NCBI RefSeq assembly: GCF_000143415.4 | Contig: NW_003314271.1 | Span: forward strand, 785,591 to 849,590 | Direction: 5' to 3' | Length of the DNA: 64,000 nucleotides | Source: Selaginella moellendorffii | Lineage: Eukaryota > Streptophyta > Lycopodiopsida > Selaginellales > Selaginellaceae | Shown: positions 32,916 through 43,152 of the stretch, in pieces | How the letters are laid out: every line of letters starts with the position of its first letter | Numbering within the stretch: position 1 is the stretch's first letter | Notes under the pieces: generated by a model | Seen by the model: the letters and a program-made list of their open reading frames with translations, nothing else | Databases searched by the model: none | Told to the model about the DNA's origin: nothing | Position numbers and translations under genes: made by a program

Positions 32916-34239
32916 CAGGTTCGCAGAGAAGATACTGTTTTTCTTTGGCAACTGTAATTATATGCTCCATTGAAGTCACCTCTTCAATGGAGTTTGTCAC
33001 CGCAACACACGGGACACCCTTGAGTAGTGCGGCTCGAAAGAATAGTCCGCCACAGTTGTACTCGACAACGCATTTGCCCTTGGAGTCGGAAGCAGGTGAC
33101 CCACCCGCTATTGCGTTGAAGACCCAGCTGAGCATTTCCCATGCTGCACCTAGAGCTTTCTTTGGATTCAAAAGCTCCATAGCCGTCTTCAGTTCCTCAG
33201 GCATAGCTAAATTGACCTCCCTCAGATCAATTCGATCGGCCTTGTTAAACGAAGCTGGGAAGTCACTCCAGTCACACTCTGCTGCAGGACCAATAACAAG
33301 GGCGAGTGTGAAGATGCGGACATTCGTTGGTATCTTCTTCTTAGCCATTATCCCATGGATCTCCCGCATCTCCTTGCCTTTCAACCGAGCTTTCACCTCG
33401 TTCAAGGCCTTCCAGAACTTGTGATAGGATTCGGAGTTGTAGATCATATAGTGGACTGAAGATTCCACCTCTGCAAGTCCCACCATTAAGTCAATGATGG
33501 AGCTGACTTTGTCTGCATGAGTGATCTCCTCGTTTGTGAAGTCCATCACACAAAAGATGTTCTTGACCTGCTCATCTCCGCGGGAAACGATGCTCCTCCA
33601 TCTTTGATCCTCATCCGAATTCACGTATACCCGGTAAGGTTCTCGATAGGCCTCTGCTGCGGGGTCGAGCTGTTTCTGAAGCCGGCAGTCGACATCCCTC
33701 TTAATGAAATTTGGATACTGATCCAACTTCTCAGCTTTACTTTTCGTGGCATCCCGCAGCAGATCGATGAACTTGGGGGCCCCCTTCACGTACTCGTCGA
33801 TGTCTTCATTTGACAAATCCAGCGCTTCCATCATCTCTTGCGTGGTGTCGATGCTCACCCTCTCCACGGCCACTTGCTCGAAGATCCAATCCTTCAATAG
33901 CACACGAGCTCTCAGAGTCGTGCACAAGTCCTCGTATGTCACAATATGGCCGGGAGTCATTTTGGTCTTGTTGAAGACTACCTCACCACGTAGAAGAGCA
34001 TTAGCCACTGTCAGAAGGTCGTCGTCGTCTAGAGACTGCGAGAAACGCAAGGCATTGAGCTTCAAATCATTGGGCTTCCGGCCGTCCTCCACACCCATTG
34101 AGTTTAGCAACTCCCCGTCATGGTACCTCCTCAGCACATCTACCCATTTGTCAAAAACAACTTTTGTCGCAAGTAGAATGTTATGGATTCTGAGTGTGTC
34201 ATTGACCCCCAGTGTTTTCGAGAGAAGACTCGAGAATTC

Positions 34240-34293
34240 CTGCAATGGAAATGGCGTGAGACCACATGCTATGCCACATGCAACGAGGCTTAC
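34240..34293 (-). other. 54-bp intron with palindrome, copy B
   Basis: Same intron as 5,959-6,012 in copy A. Confidence 0.7.
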
Positions 34294-35391
34294 CTGCCAG
34301 GCGCTAGTTGCTAGTGCATGTCCTTGTCCTGGTTTTTGTGGCTTCTTCAGTTGAACCTAGAGCTTCCATGTTCATGCCAATGTCTCGTGCAGACCCGATT
34401 TGTAGCACGTTTCTTGCTTGACATTCTGCGCGTGGGAGATGTATATGATAGATCGGAGGGGCGAGTTGCCTTTTATCAGGCGGACAACTCTTGTCTTGAA
34501 GACTTTCTTCACCTCCACGCCCACCATAATATCCACAACTATCTCTTGCATCGCCAAGCTAGAATGCTGCCCGGAGACGGCATAGAACCGGATGTTCTGA
34601 TCGTCCAACACCTTCCTATTGATCAAGTCTGGAAACCTCGTCTTGCCCTTTATTGTTCGGTAGTAGGGGATCACGTCTGCGATGTCGGGTGTTACTGGAC
34701 TTGCCAGCATCTTCTACTTCAGTTTCTCCACCCACTCATCAGATACTAGCCTGTGGTTGTATTTGCTTTGGATGTCGATACGGCTCACGTCGATTGTATA
34801 TACTTTGTTGGAATAGTAACAAGTACTATTATCTGTGACAATTTTTGCTGCCTCTTCTTGCTCTTTCTACTCTTTGCGGCTCTTCTTTTTGGTGGGCGTA
34901 GTGTTCGAACCCGAGACAATGGCATCACCGAGTAGCTTCTTTTTTGGAGCAGGAGAGTCGGACGTCGGCTTGAGCTTGACCACCCTTTTCTGCTTCGGGG
35001 TAGTTTCCAGATCGACCCCCTTCCCCTTCGCTTCGCGAACTAGAGGCACTCTCAACGGCTCAATGTTGGAATATAGTTTTTGAACATCGCCATAGGTGAG
35101 GTCCGTGGATTCCATGTGATCTTCATAGACCCGCAGCATCTTTGAAATTGTGGGCCTTCTGGACAACCTCTCCCTAGCTCCCTCTAGGAATTCCTCATAG
35201 CCGCTGCCCCCCTCCGGGAAGCCGCTAGGATGTGCAAGGTGGATCTTGAAGGCGGACGCTGTCTCTACCACAAGTGCCAATCCATATTCTTGCATGGAAC
35301 TGCATGGAGTGTCTGTCACTTGGATGAGGATCCCCATGCATTCTTTTCTCCCACCATCTGTGTTGTACAGCCTCAGATCCTCGCCTTCCAT

Positions 35392-38300
35392 CCCGAAAGT
35401 CTAACTGGTGAGCTCCTCCCCCTTCTCTGCATCCACATTGACAGTGGCTGGAAGAAGAACACAATTCCTCGCCTGTTCAGAAATGCACAACAATTAGAGC
35501 TGACAGATGAAAAGCTAGCAGCTGGAAATAACGTGAGGCCACACGCCATTCACCACTGCATCAGATGTCTTGAGGCTGCATCCTAAGATGGCGTGAGGCT
35601 ACACGCCATCTGTAACCAAACTGCACTCGAGAGCCCAATCGGTGCATGCTAATGTTGCTACTGAATGGCATGTGGCCTCATGCCATTTTCTACTTGGCCT
35701 AAAAGACTTACCATTTGAAGCCGAATGGAGGCGTGACAATCGAGGCCGGACTCGCTGGCGAATGTGCACTATGTGTGCACCGGATCTTAGCAGGAAGGCT
35801 ACTCTGCCACTTACAATTGGAGAGTGGCGCTGAAATCTCCCGGGACGCCAAATGGGCTGCGTGTGGGTGGCGGAGTGGGCGGCAGAGTTGGCGGCGAAGT
35901 TACAAACTGGGTGTGTCTTGAAGTGGACGCCGATGCACACGAGTGCGATGCGAGCGCGAGTGTGATGCAAGTGCGAGTGGACGCAGATGCACACGAGAAA
36001 CTTGTAGAGAAGGTAGATGAGCGCGAATGTGAGCGTGATCGCGAGTGAGAGCGCGATGCGAGCGCGAGTACGAAGCAAAATGCAAAACCTAACCTCACAC
36101 ACGCGAAATGTCACGATAGTTGGTAATCCCGCCACGTCATCATTCTTTGGACTTGGGCGCCACCATTAATTTCTGGATCGCCGCGCACATGCATGCACGT
36201 GAAATCCAAAAGAAATCCGCAACGTCATCATTCCTCGGACTTCATGCACACGAAATCCAAAAGAAAGATCATGATTGGGATATCATATAATACCCTCGCT
36301 ATATTTATACCATGCATGATTGGATATTCCAAAGCATCTTGTATTTCCAAAAATGCCAGATGTTCAGCTAAATAAAGAATGGTATACAAATCCCAAAAAA
36401 TGCACCAAAAAATGCTCGGCGTCATCTGGCGTTATCTTTTGAATGGCGTGGGGCCGCATGCCATTTTCAGGGGCACATAGGAGTATATTCCTAGAATATT
36501 CTGACATGCGCGAGATGTTTTTGAGTTTTCTAGAGATCCAACCGTTAGATCGCAACTAGATTTTACAGAATGGTATACAATGCCTTTCTTGATGACCATA
36601 CAAAAAAGCATCTCGATCGGACACCACATGAGACCACACGAGCCTTACAATGTTTCAGGGGCATTTGCCATAGATCCGACCGTTATTTTGCTCCAAGATT
36701 TTATAGTTTGGTGTGCATTGACCTTTCCATCGACACTGCAAAGGGATATCACAATCAAATGCGGGATCACAAGAAACTAACTTCATTAACTCTGGTTTCA
36801 CCAAGATCTACGTAAGGAGTTATGAAATGAAAGGACCCTCTCTATTGAAATGTGTTTATGGTCCTAAGGGCATTGTGACATATCAAAGGATTTTGCATCA
36901 AGTTCTGTATTTGCATGTTTATCAAGCTATTGAATTGCTAAACCCTAAACCCTAAACTCTAAACATGTGGCAAATGCTGCGTGAAGAAAAGATGCCCTTT
37001 CTGGGCAAATGCTGTAAGAGGCAGATGTCGAGCAAATGTATCTCAGGCTAGCGAAGGGGACAAACGAAAGTTAGCTATAAATATGACGGGATGCAAATAG
37101 ATTACTAGGCTGGTCCTGCGAAAATCAAAAACCATAATTGAAAACATTGAAAATGCAAAAAGAAAGGTTTATAATATTTTTGAATTTTAAGCAACCAAAG
37201 GAATGTATGTAGGGCATGTGTTTGTAAGTTTAAAAATGCCTTAACCACTTAAATTCCCAAGTAAATAAAGCTGTTTCTATTTTTGGTACAGGTAAACTTT
37301 ATAGCGTGTGGGCTCATGCAATTTTGAACCCAAAAATGCACCAAAAAATGCTCGACTAGCATTATTCTTTGAATGGCGTGTGGCCTTATATTGCCATAAA
37401 TGGACGTACACACACAGCATAATTATTCCTTTACACGGCGAATAATCTTGGCGCGGATCGCTGACACGGCATGGCAAAGTTCGAATCACTGACATGGCAT
37501 AGCTAGATCGAGGCAAGGACATGATGTGACAAAGTTCAACCTCCGACAGCAAAGTCTAGAAGCTACTCAGTTTGAAATTTGTCAGAGGAATCATAAGATC
37601 TAGTTTGTCAGAGGATTTGATGTGACGTTCAAGCGTGTGTTATTTTTGAATTCTCGAACTCATTCCTAGGTCTATCATTTTTGTGCGCCGTGTTCTTGGT
37701 TCCGCTGAGTGCAGTGAGCGCTGCTTGTGTAAGCGGCGTTGTGAGCTGTGGTTTATGCGTCTATAAGCGGTTGCGGCATTGCTAGCGCCATTGCGAGCGG
37801 CAGTTTATGCGAGTGGCAGTTTGTGCGAGTGGCGCTACGAGCAGTTGCGGTGTTGCGAGCGGCGCTATGAGTAGTTGCGGTGTTGCGAGCGGCACTGTCT
37901 TTGGTGTGGCTACCGCTTCCTCTTGATATTCAGCACTTGTGCTTCCTGGTATGTTCACCATGGAATGGCTTAGGACCACATTTAGAAATGGCATGAGGCC
38001 ACATGCCATCTTGGGCCCTTGCAATTTCATGGCTAGCGTATTGTCATGTATGTTTTTACTTGCCTGCAGCTGTGTGTATATCAAGATGGCATGAGGCCTC
38101 ATGCCATCTTTGGCCTCTACTAGCCTATTGCCATATTCCTTTTGCCTTGTTGCAACTGTATATATTTTTGTATGGGTGACTAGTCACGCACACAAAAATA
38201 TATACAGTTGCAGCAAGGCAAAAGAAATATAGCAACAGGCTAGCAGGGGCCAAAGATAGCGTGAGGCCTCATGCCATTAATGGTACCACTAATGGCATGA

Positions 38301-38465
38301 GGGCTCATGCCAATTTTGTGAATGCGAAATTTCACATGGGTGTCAATAGCATGTTTGAATAATGGCATGTGGCCTCATGCTATTGAGGTTGTTTGGTATG
38401 TTATGATTTAGGCCATTCTCCAATCATTTTTTGTATGGTCTTAACTTCTTTTCTGCACTTTCAGA
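35392..38465. promoter_or_regulatory. Divergent promoter region, copy B
   Basis: The region between the accessory gene start and the transposase ATG. It holds palindromes at 35,528-35,549, 35,588-35,609, 35,665-35,686, 36,443-36,464, 37,988-38,009, 38,292-38,312 and 38,362-38,383, a telo-box array (36,939-36,964) and the 192-bp foldback. A donor-like AATG-GTAAGT on the minus strand near 35,710 suggests that the three palindromes at 35,528-35,686 lie in a leader intron of the accessory gene. No protein-coding gene is evident. Confidence 0.5.
38086..38277. repeat. 192-bp foldback with the palindrome at both tips
   Basis: Nearly perfect inverted repeat: the left arm (from 38,086) reads through CTTTGGCCTCTACTAGCC and TTGCAACTGTATATATTTTT, and the right arm is its complement, meeting at the perfect palindrome GTGACTAGTCAC. 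The dozen or so arm mismatches are nearly all transitions, as if a perfect palindrome had decayed by C-to-T change. Copies of the 22-bp motif sit at each tip (38,086-38,107 and 38,256-38,277). Copy A has only a single palindrome at the corresponding site (9,222). Confidence 0.8.
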
Positions 38466-41400
38466 ATGGCCTTCAGGGTTGGGGAAAAGGTTTACATTTT
38501 GAATGGTGGGAAGAGAGTTGCAAAAGGGACCCTTGTGTCTATAGATCGGAACTTTATTATACACTGTCAAAGGCTTGGGGAAGGCAATGCTGCTGTATCA
38601 GTAGAGACTGTCTTCGATGGGAATGTGGTCGCTATTGAACGAGAAGAGATGGTCGTCGGGGTAAATGTTGTTGTTGCCTTGAAAAATCTTCAGAAGAAAG
38701 CAGATGTTGGGGACAGCGAAAATGCGACACATGTTCCCTCCATGAATCTTAAGAACCGTGCTACATGGATTCAGACAAAGGTGTTTCTAAACAACCCCGA
38801 GGGGGAGGTGGTAGCTGAGGGATTAGCCACAGTTGTCGATCCAAGAGATGCGGTTGCTAATCAAGAATTGGGCTGGGATGATATTGGAGTTGCGATTTTA
38901 AAGGTTATTGACACAGAAGAAAATAGTCTGACTATTGGAAGCATTGTGCGATGGAAATTGAGGCACTTAGTGTTTGAGAATGTGAAGGATTCACAATCAA
39001 ACACCACTACAACTGATGACAGAACATCTTTTCATGGGAAAAGAAAGTACACCTTCCTAAAGCGCAGCCAAAGGGATCTGAGCAACGAACCGAAAAGGCA
39101 GAAAATGGCGATGGAGGTTTGAATGGTCTCGACAGTTGCTTGTTGCAAGAGGAGGTGCTGTCAACATGCTGATTGGGATGCTATTGAAGAGGAGAGAGCA
39201 AGATACAAGACATTGTCCTGGAAGGAAGTTCGCAATTTTGTGTATGAGGCATTACGGTCATCTGTTGATGCTTCAAAACATCAGGTGGGGGGCATGGTCT
39301 TCCAGAGGGGTTTGGTCTGCATGAAGGCATGGAGAATCATTTATGGAGTCCCTCGAACCACATTCTATAGAATCAAAACTGAGTTCGAGGAACAAAGGGT
39401 TCAATAGGCAGTCCATGGGAACGACGGTACGCACAAAACCAGGGGTCATGTTGTATATGGAGAGGCAATCTTCAAGAGGTTTTTCGAGACATGTAGCGAG
39501 CAGCAACCACATAACACCCGCCTCTTGGAAGATGGAACACGAGACACCCAACGAATTCTCCCTTCCATGTATACCAAGGGGGTCATATTGGAAGATGTGA
39601 ATCGGGAACTCCAGAGTAATGGCTACAGGAAGCTGAGCCAATCTAGATTTAGTAGATTGTGGAGCAACAGGTTCAGGGATGTGAGTATAGGAAAGTACTC
39701 CAGCTTTTTAAAGTGTGACGAGTGCACTGCTATCAAAATGGCTTTGTCGAAGAATTCTTGCAGCACTCAAGAGCGAGAGACGTTGGTTAGAAGGCGGCTC
39801 GACCATAACATCAAGCAGAGAAGCTGCAGGACTACATATTATCATAACAGGATTCTCTCCATGGAGAGACCTGACTCTTACCTCTGCATCATCCACGACA
39901 AAATGGACCAGAAAAAGACGTGCTTACCTCGACTCAATCCTGCCCCCAAGGCAATCTCTTCATCCATGCAGCTGCCTGTGTCTCTGTTTGGCATAATCGC
40001 TCATGGGCATGGTGCCCAGAACTATGGGAACTTCTTTGTACCTCTATGGGGTGGCGGGGGTGCAAACATGATGATTGCGTCCCTAGCAAAACACTTAAGG
40101 TCTCTGCAAAGTGCGCAGACTGAGCTGAACGGCCAACCCTTGCATAAGGCCCTTGTCGATCGAACCCCATACAGGGTTCAGCTGGAGGAGGAGCAAAGGC
40201 TTGCAGTATCGTGTGGGGCCCCATGCCATCCCAGTGAATATGTTGGCCGTCAGATTGTAGGGTTATCACGTGAGGCCTCATGCCATTCCGACGAGGCTGG
40301 TCGCCCAGTGAATGCATAACCTCATCCAAACAAAGCAGAATCTCAAGGAAGTTCTTGCGGCCGATGTGGCCTTCCACCCCATCTTCTGCTCCAAACAGAC
40401 AATGCTGGCAGTGAGAACAAAAACATGTACGTCTTCGCGTACTTGGCGATGCTTGTTGCCAAAGGCATATTTGAAACGGTTACACTTGGCTTTCTCATGG
40501 TTGGGCACACTCATGAAGACGTCGATGCCATGTTCAGTCACCTGGCAGAGTCCCTCCGGCGATCCAATGTCCTCACCCTCCCACAACTCTACGATGAATT
40601 CCAAAATTACATCAAAGGCATTGTTGAAGCTGCACTTGTGACAGAGGTTCCAGACTTTAAGGGGTTTGTAAGAGGCTACATCAGGGACGGATCCGAAACA
40701 CTGATTGGCCACTCCAAGCCTCTTCAGTTTCATTTCAGCATGCGTGACGGTGCTCCAGTGATGAGGTACAAGATGAGAGAATGGGACACAGTGTGGCTGC
40801 CAGTGGACGGCATTGAACTTTTCAAGAGAGATCCCATAACTGGGGAACCTATGATTCCTCAGGGTTCCCCACGGATGGACTCAAAGACCAGGAAAGTATA
40901 GTGGCCGGGATTAGACAGCATATTGCCTTCTGGAAGAGGGGGTTGGTGTTTGGTGGAGAATCCTATTTTAAGAGGTGCAAGCCTTTGCTCAAATACTGGG
41001 AGAAGATTATATCTGCTATCCAAAATGGGCCGGTTGTATATGAAGAATTGGAAGAGTCCTTTTGGCCAGAACCCAGAGCACCAGATAGTAGCGGAACAAT
41101 GTCCTCTAGAAATGAAGTGACAGATAACAATGTTGAGGATCACTATTGTGGGCCGAGGAACAAGAAGCCGGATTCAGCATTCAATCCAGTACAGGTCTGC
41201 AAAGGAATGGTCGTGCTTGTCAGACCCAGTAATATAAAACAAATGATATGGGTGGGGCGCTGCATCACTGATGCAGAGGAGGATGCGGAAACTAACTCCT
41301 TCAATGTAACTGTGGAGTGGTTCAAGCCAAGTTCCGGATATACGAAGGATTGCCTAGAAAAGATATGGGTGCTGAATCCAAGGGATCCCAGCATGAGCAT

Positions 41401-41521
41401 ATCGGTGGATAATGTTGTGCATGGTTGGATGCGGAAGCAAAGTGCCACCATCACCTTGCCAGACCATACAAGAGATGCAGCAAGAGCATTCATAACCCGG
41501 GTTCAAGGTGAGATTCATTAA
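38466..41521 (+). pseudogene. DDE-type transposase candidate, copy B
   Basis: Same gene as 9,396-12,458, with different lesions. TGA at 39,120-39,122 replaces CGA, TAG at 39,405-39,407 replaces CAG, TAA at 40,317-40,319 replaces CAG, and a 13-bp deletion near 40,870 shifts the frame. The codon that is TAG in copy A is CAG here. The acidic motifs IIHDKMDQ, QTDNAGSENKN and GHTHEDVDAMF are unchanged. Two palindromes lie in the coding sequence (40,208-40,229 and 40,265-40,286). Neither copy can encode a full protein, but they share no stop in this gene. Confidence 0.72.
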
Positions 41522-42234
41522 TATTCCTTTACTAAGTTTCTAATGTATTTTATTTCAAGGTGAACAATCCGAATTTGAATCAGAGGAGGCGTGATGGCAT
41601 GTGGCCTTATGCCATTCCTAGGTGAGATGATACAAATAACAAGTATAAATTCTTAGTTGTTCTAGCAAATCTTACTTAAAGTTCAAGGTGAACAAGCCGA
41701 ATATGAATTCATCGGATTGTTATAACAAATTGCGAGGTGATGGCATGAGGCGATACGCCATTTGAGAGTGGTAGCCATTCCTATATGAGGTGAGTGAAAT
41801 ATTTATTAGAATTACCTTATTCAATTGTGCACTTCTAAGTCTTGGTCCACTTAGTACTGTTTGCATGTTTCTATTTTAATTCTTTCTCTAAAATGTTATT
41901 TAGCATGTGGCTTCATGCCATTGCTCTCCACAATCATGCATTGAATTTTTCTATCCTTGCATAATACTTCTCCATATATATAGCATGTGCGCACATGTGA
42001 TATGGTTCATTAGGCTTGATATAGTGTGTGAGGTAAAACAAAGATGATGTGACATATGCATTTACTAATCACACGTGCATAAATCTAATAATATGGCATG
42101 TGGTCCATATTAATGGCACATAAACCCATATTGTGGGCTTACGTGCTTTATGTACCATCATTCCCTTGCAGCGTGTGTGTTGGTTTCCTTTTATAACACA
42201 ACGAACTCCATATTTTAGGGTGAAGAGCGTTCTC

Positions 42235-42492
42235 ATGGCAAGCACAAAACCTGTAAGTGAGGCAGAAAAGGAGACGGAGAAGGAGATAGGTGAAGATGTA
42301 GAATATATAAGTCTTCCAAACTCCCCGTACTATACTCTAGGTGATCATTTTTCTGAACAAACGGCAATATTAACAACTATCGAGAACGCCCCAGTAACAT
42401 CAGAGACAACAATCCAAAGCAAAACAACTGACCCGGAGAAGGATGATAGTACCGCTGAGAGTACCAAAAAGGAGGTGTCCACTAGCGCTTAG
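42235..42492 (+). CDS. Small acidic Ser/Thr-rich ORF, copy B
   Basis: 85 residues from MASTKPVSEAEKE to KKEVSTSA, counterpart of 13,172-13,429. It remains open with a few amino-acid changes. The function is unknown; it may be a terminal exon of the transposase unit. Confidence 0.4.
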   Translation: MASTKPVSEAEKETEKEIGEDVEYISLPNSPYYTLGDHFSEQTAILTTIENAPVTSETTIQSKTTDPEKDDSTAESTKKEVSTSA

Positions 42493-42521
42493 GCTTATAA
42501 TGGCGTATGCCCTCATGCCAT

Positions 42522-43128
42522 TTACTTGATCACCAAATACCTTTTTCCCTTTGCACTAGTATATCTTAATACCGGTCTGAGAAATAGAATGGCATGTGCC
42601 CTCAAGCCTTTTACTAAATCACCTTTGAAAGAAATGCAAGCCTCTATGTCGTAAAAAAAAGGTACTAGAGAAATTCCTTAATAATATGAATGTTATTTAG
42701 TTTCATGAAAATACACTAAGGGTCAAATGAGTTAAATGACTTCTCCAGACTAGCAATGCCTCTTGCTACACCTTCACAATTAGATTCGTTAGAAAAAGAT
42801 AACATTGAATAATATCTAAATGTTCTCACCATTAAGTTATATGTCTGGCTAATAGGAATGACGTTCATCTTGGAAAGCTCACCACATGCTCAATGAACAA
42901 ACAAATAGTGTGTGCACGCATGCCATCGCTCTTCTTTAGCTTCAGATTCGGCTTGTTCACCTTGACAATGAGATTTATTATACAACCAGATGGACTCAGT
43001 CTGGACACAAAGTCACCACACTAGTCACCATGCTCCAGATATGTCTAGCCCCTGGACAAAAAACATATAATTTCACGTCATTTTCAAATACTTGAAAATT
43101 TGTACCTAGTCCCATTTTACTGAATAAA
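42522..43128. other. Right subterminal non-coding region of transposon B
   Basis: AT-rich and without ORFs. Near 42,945 the minus strand contains CAAGGTGAACAAGCCGAATC, an inverted copy of the repeats near 41,556 and 41,685. It resembles 13,459-14,065 in copy A. Confidence 0.5.
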
Positions 43129-43152
43129 TCCCACTTTAACGAAATAGAGCTT
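43129..43152. repeat. Right TIR of transposon B
   Basis: Reverse complement of 22,135-22,158 with one mismatch; followed by GAAA (43,153-43,156). Confidence 0.88.

Larger units (their letters stand above)
22577..35391 (-). pseudogene. Accessory ParB-like / FCP1-phosphatase-like gene, copy B (split by D)
   Basis: Minus-strand multi-exon gene. The N-terminal exon (from MEGEDLRLYN at 35,391) ends in a Lys-rich tail. It leads to YTIDVSRIDIQSKYNHRL, DEWVEKLK and RFYAVSGQHSSLAMQEIV, a pattern like ParB N-terminal domains but with GQHS for GQHR (34,800-34,530). The 448-codon exon (34,245-32,899) includes CGGLFFRAALLKGVPCVAV, faintly like a SAM-binding motif I. A basic segment (GHKKRKHVG), an acidic run and a Pro/Ala linker follow. 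The C terminus (23,460-22,577) has CIVFDLNHVLF, LQLGVWTSMMRHN, GNKPIFVKP, EILIIDDLPIK and LGDLAKRLGAMV, in the order of FCP1/NIF-type HAD phosphatases. D splits the exon at GH-ALKQAMDVLYFEM. Two TAG stops near the ParB motif are shared with copy A. Confidence 0.7.
22135..43152. mobile_element. Giant TIR DNA transposon, copy B (complete, with nested D)
   Basis: A complete copy bounded by 24-bp TIRs and a 4-bp GAAA duplication, inserted in gag of chromovirus C. It is 21,018 bp long, or about 13.5 kb without element D. Gene order from the left is the 3' end of the accessory gene (22,577), element D, the rest of the accessory gene up to 35,391, a divergent promoter region with telo-boxes, the transposase gene (38,466-41,521), a small ORF (42,235-42,492) and the right TIR. 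Both large genes carry stops, so it is not autonomous now. It retains segments lost from copy A and is the better template of the family. Confidence 0.92.

Noticed and set aside
1-43152. The dispersed 22-bp palindromes as a CRISPR-like array
   Set aside because: They have irregular spacing, lie in introns and exons of a eukaryotic transposon, and no cas-like genes exist here.
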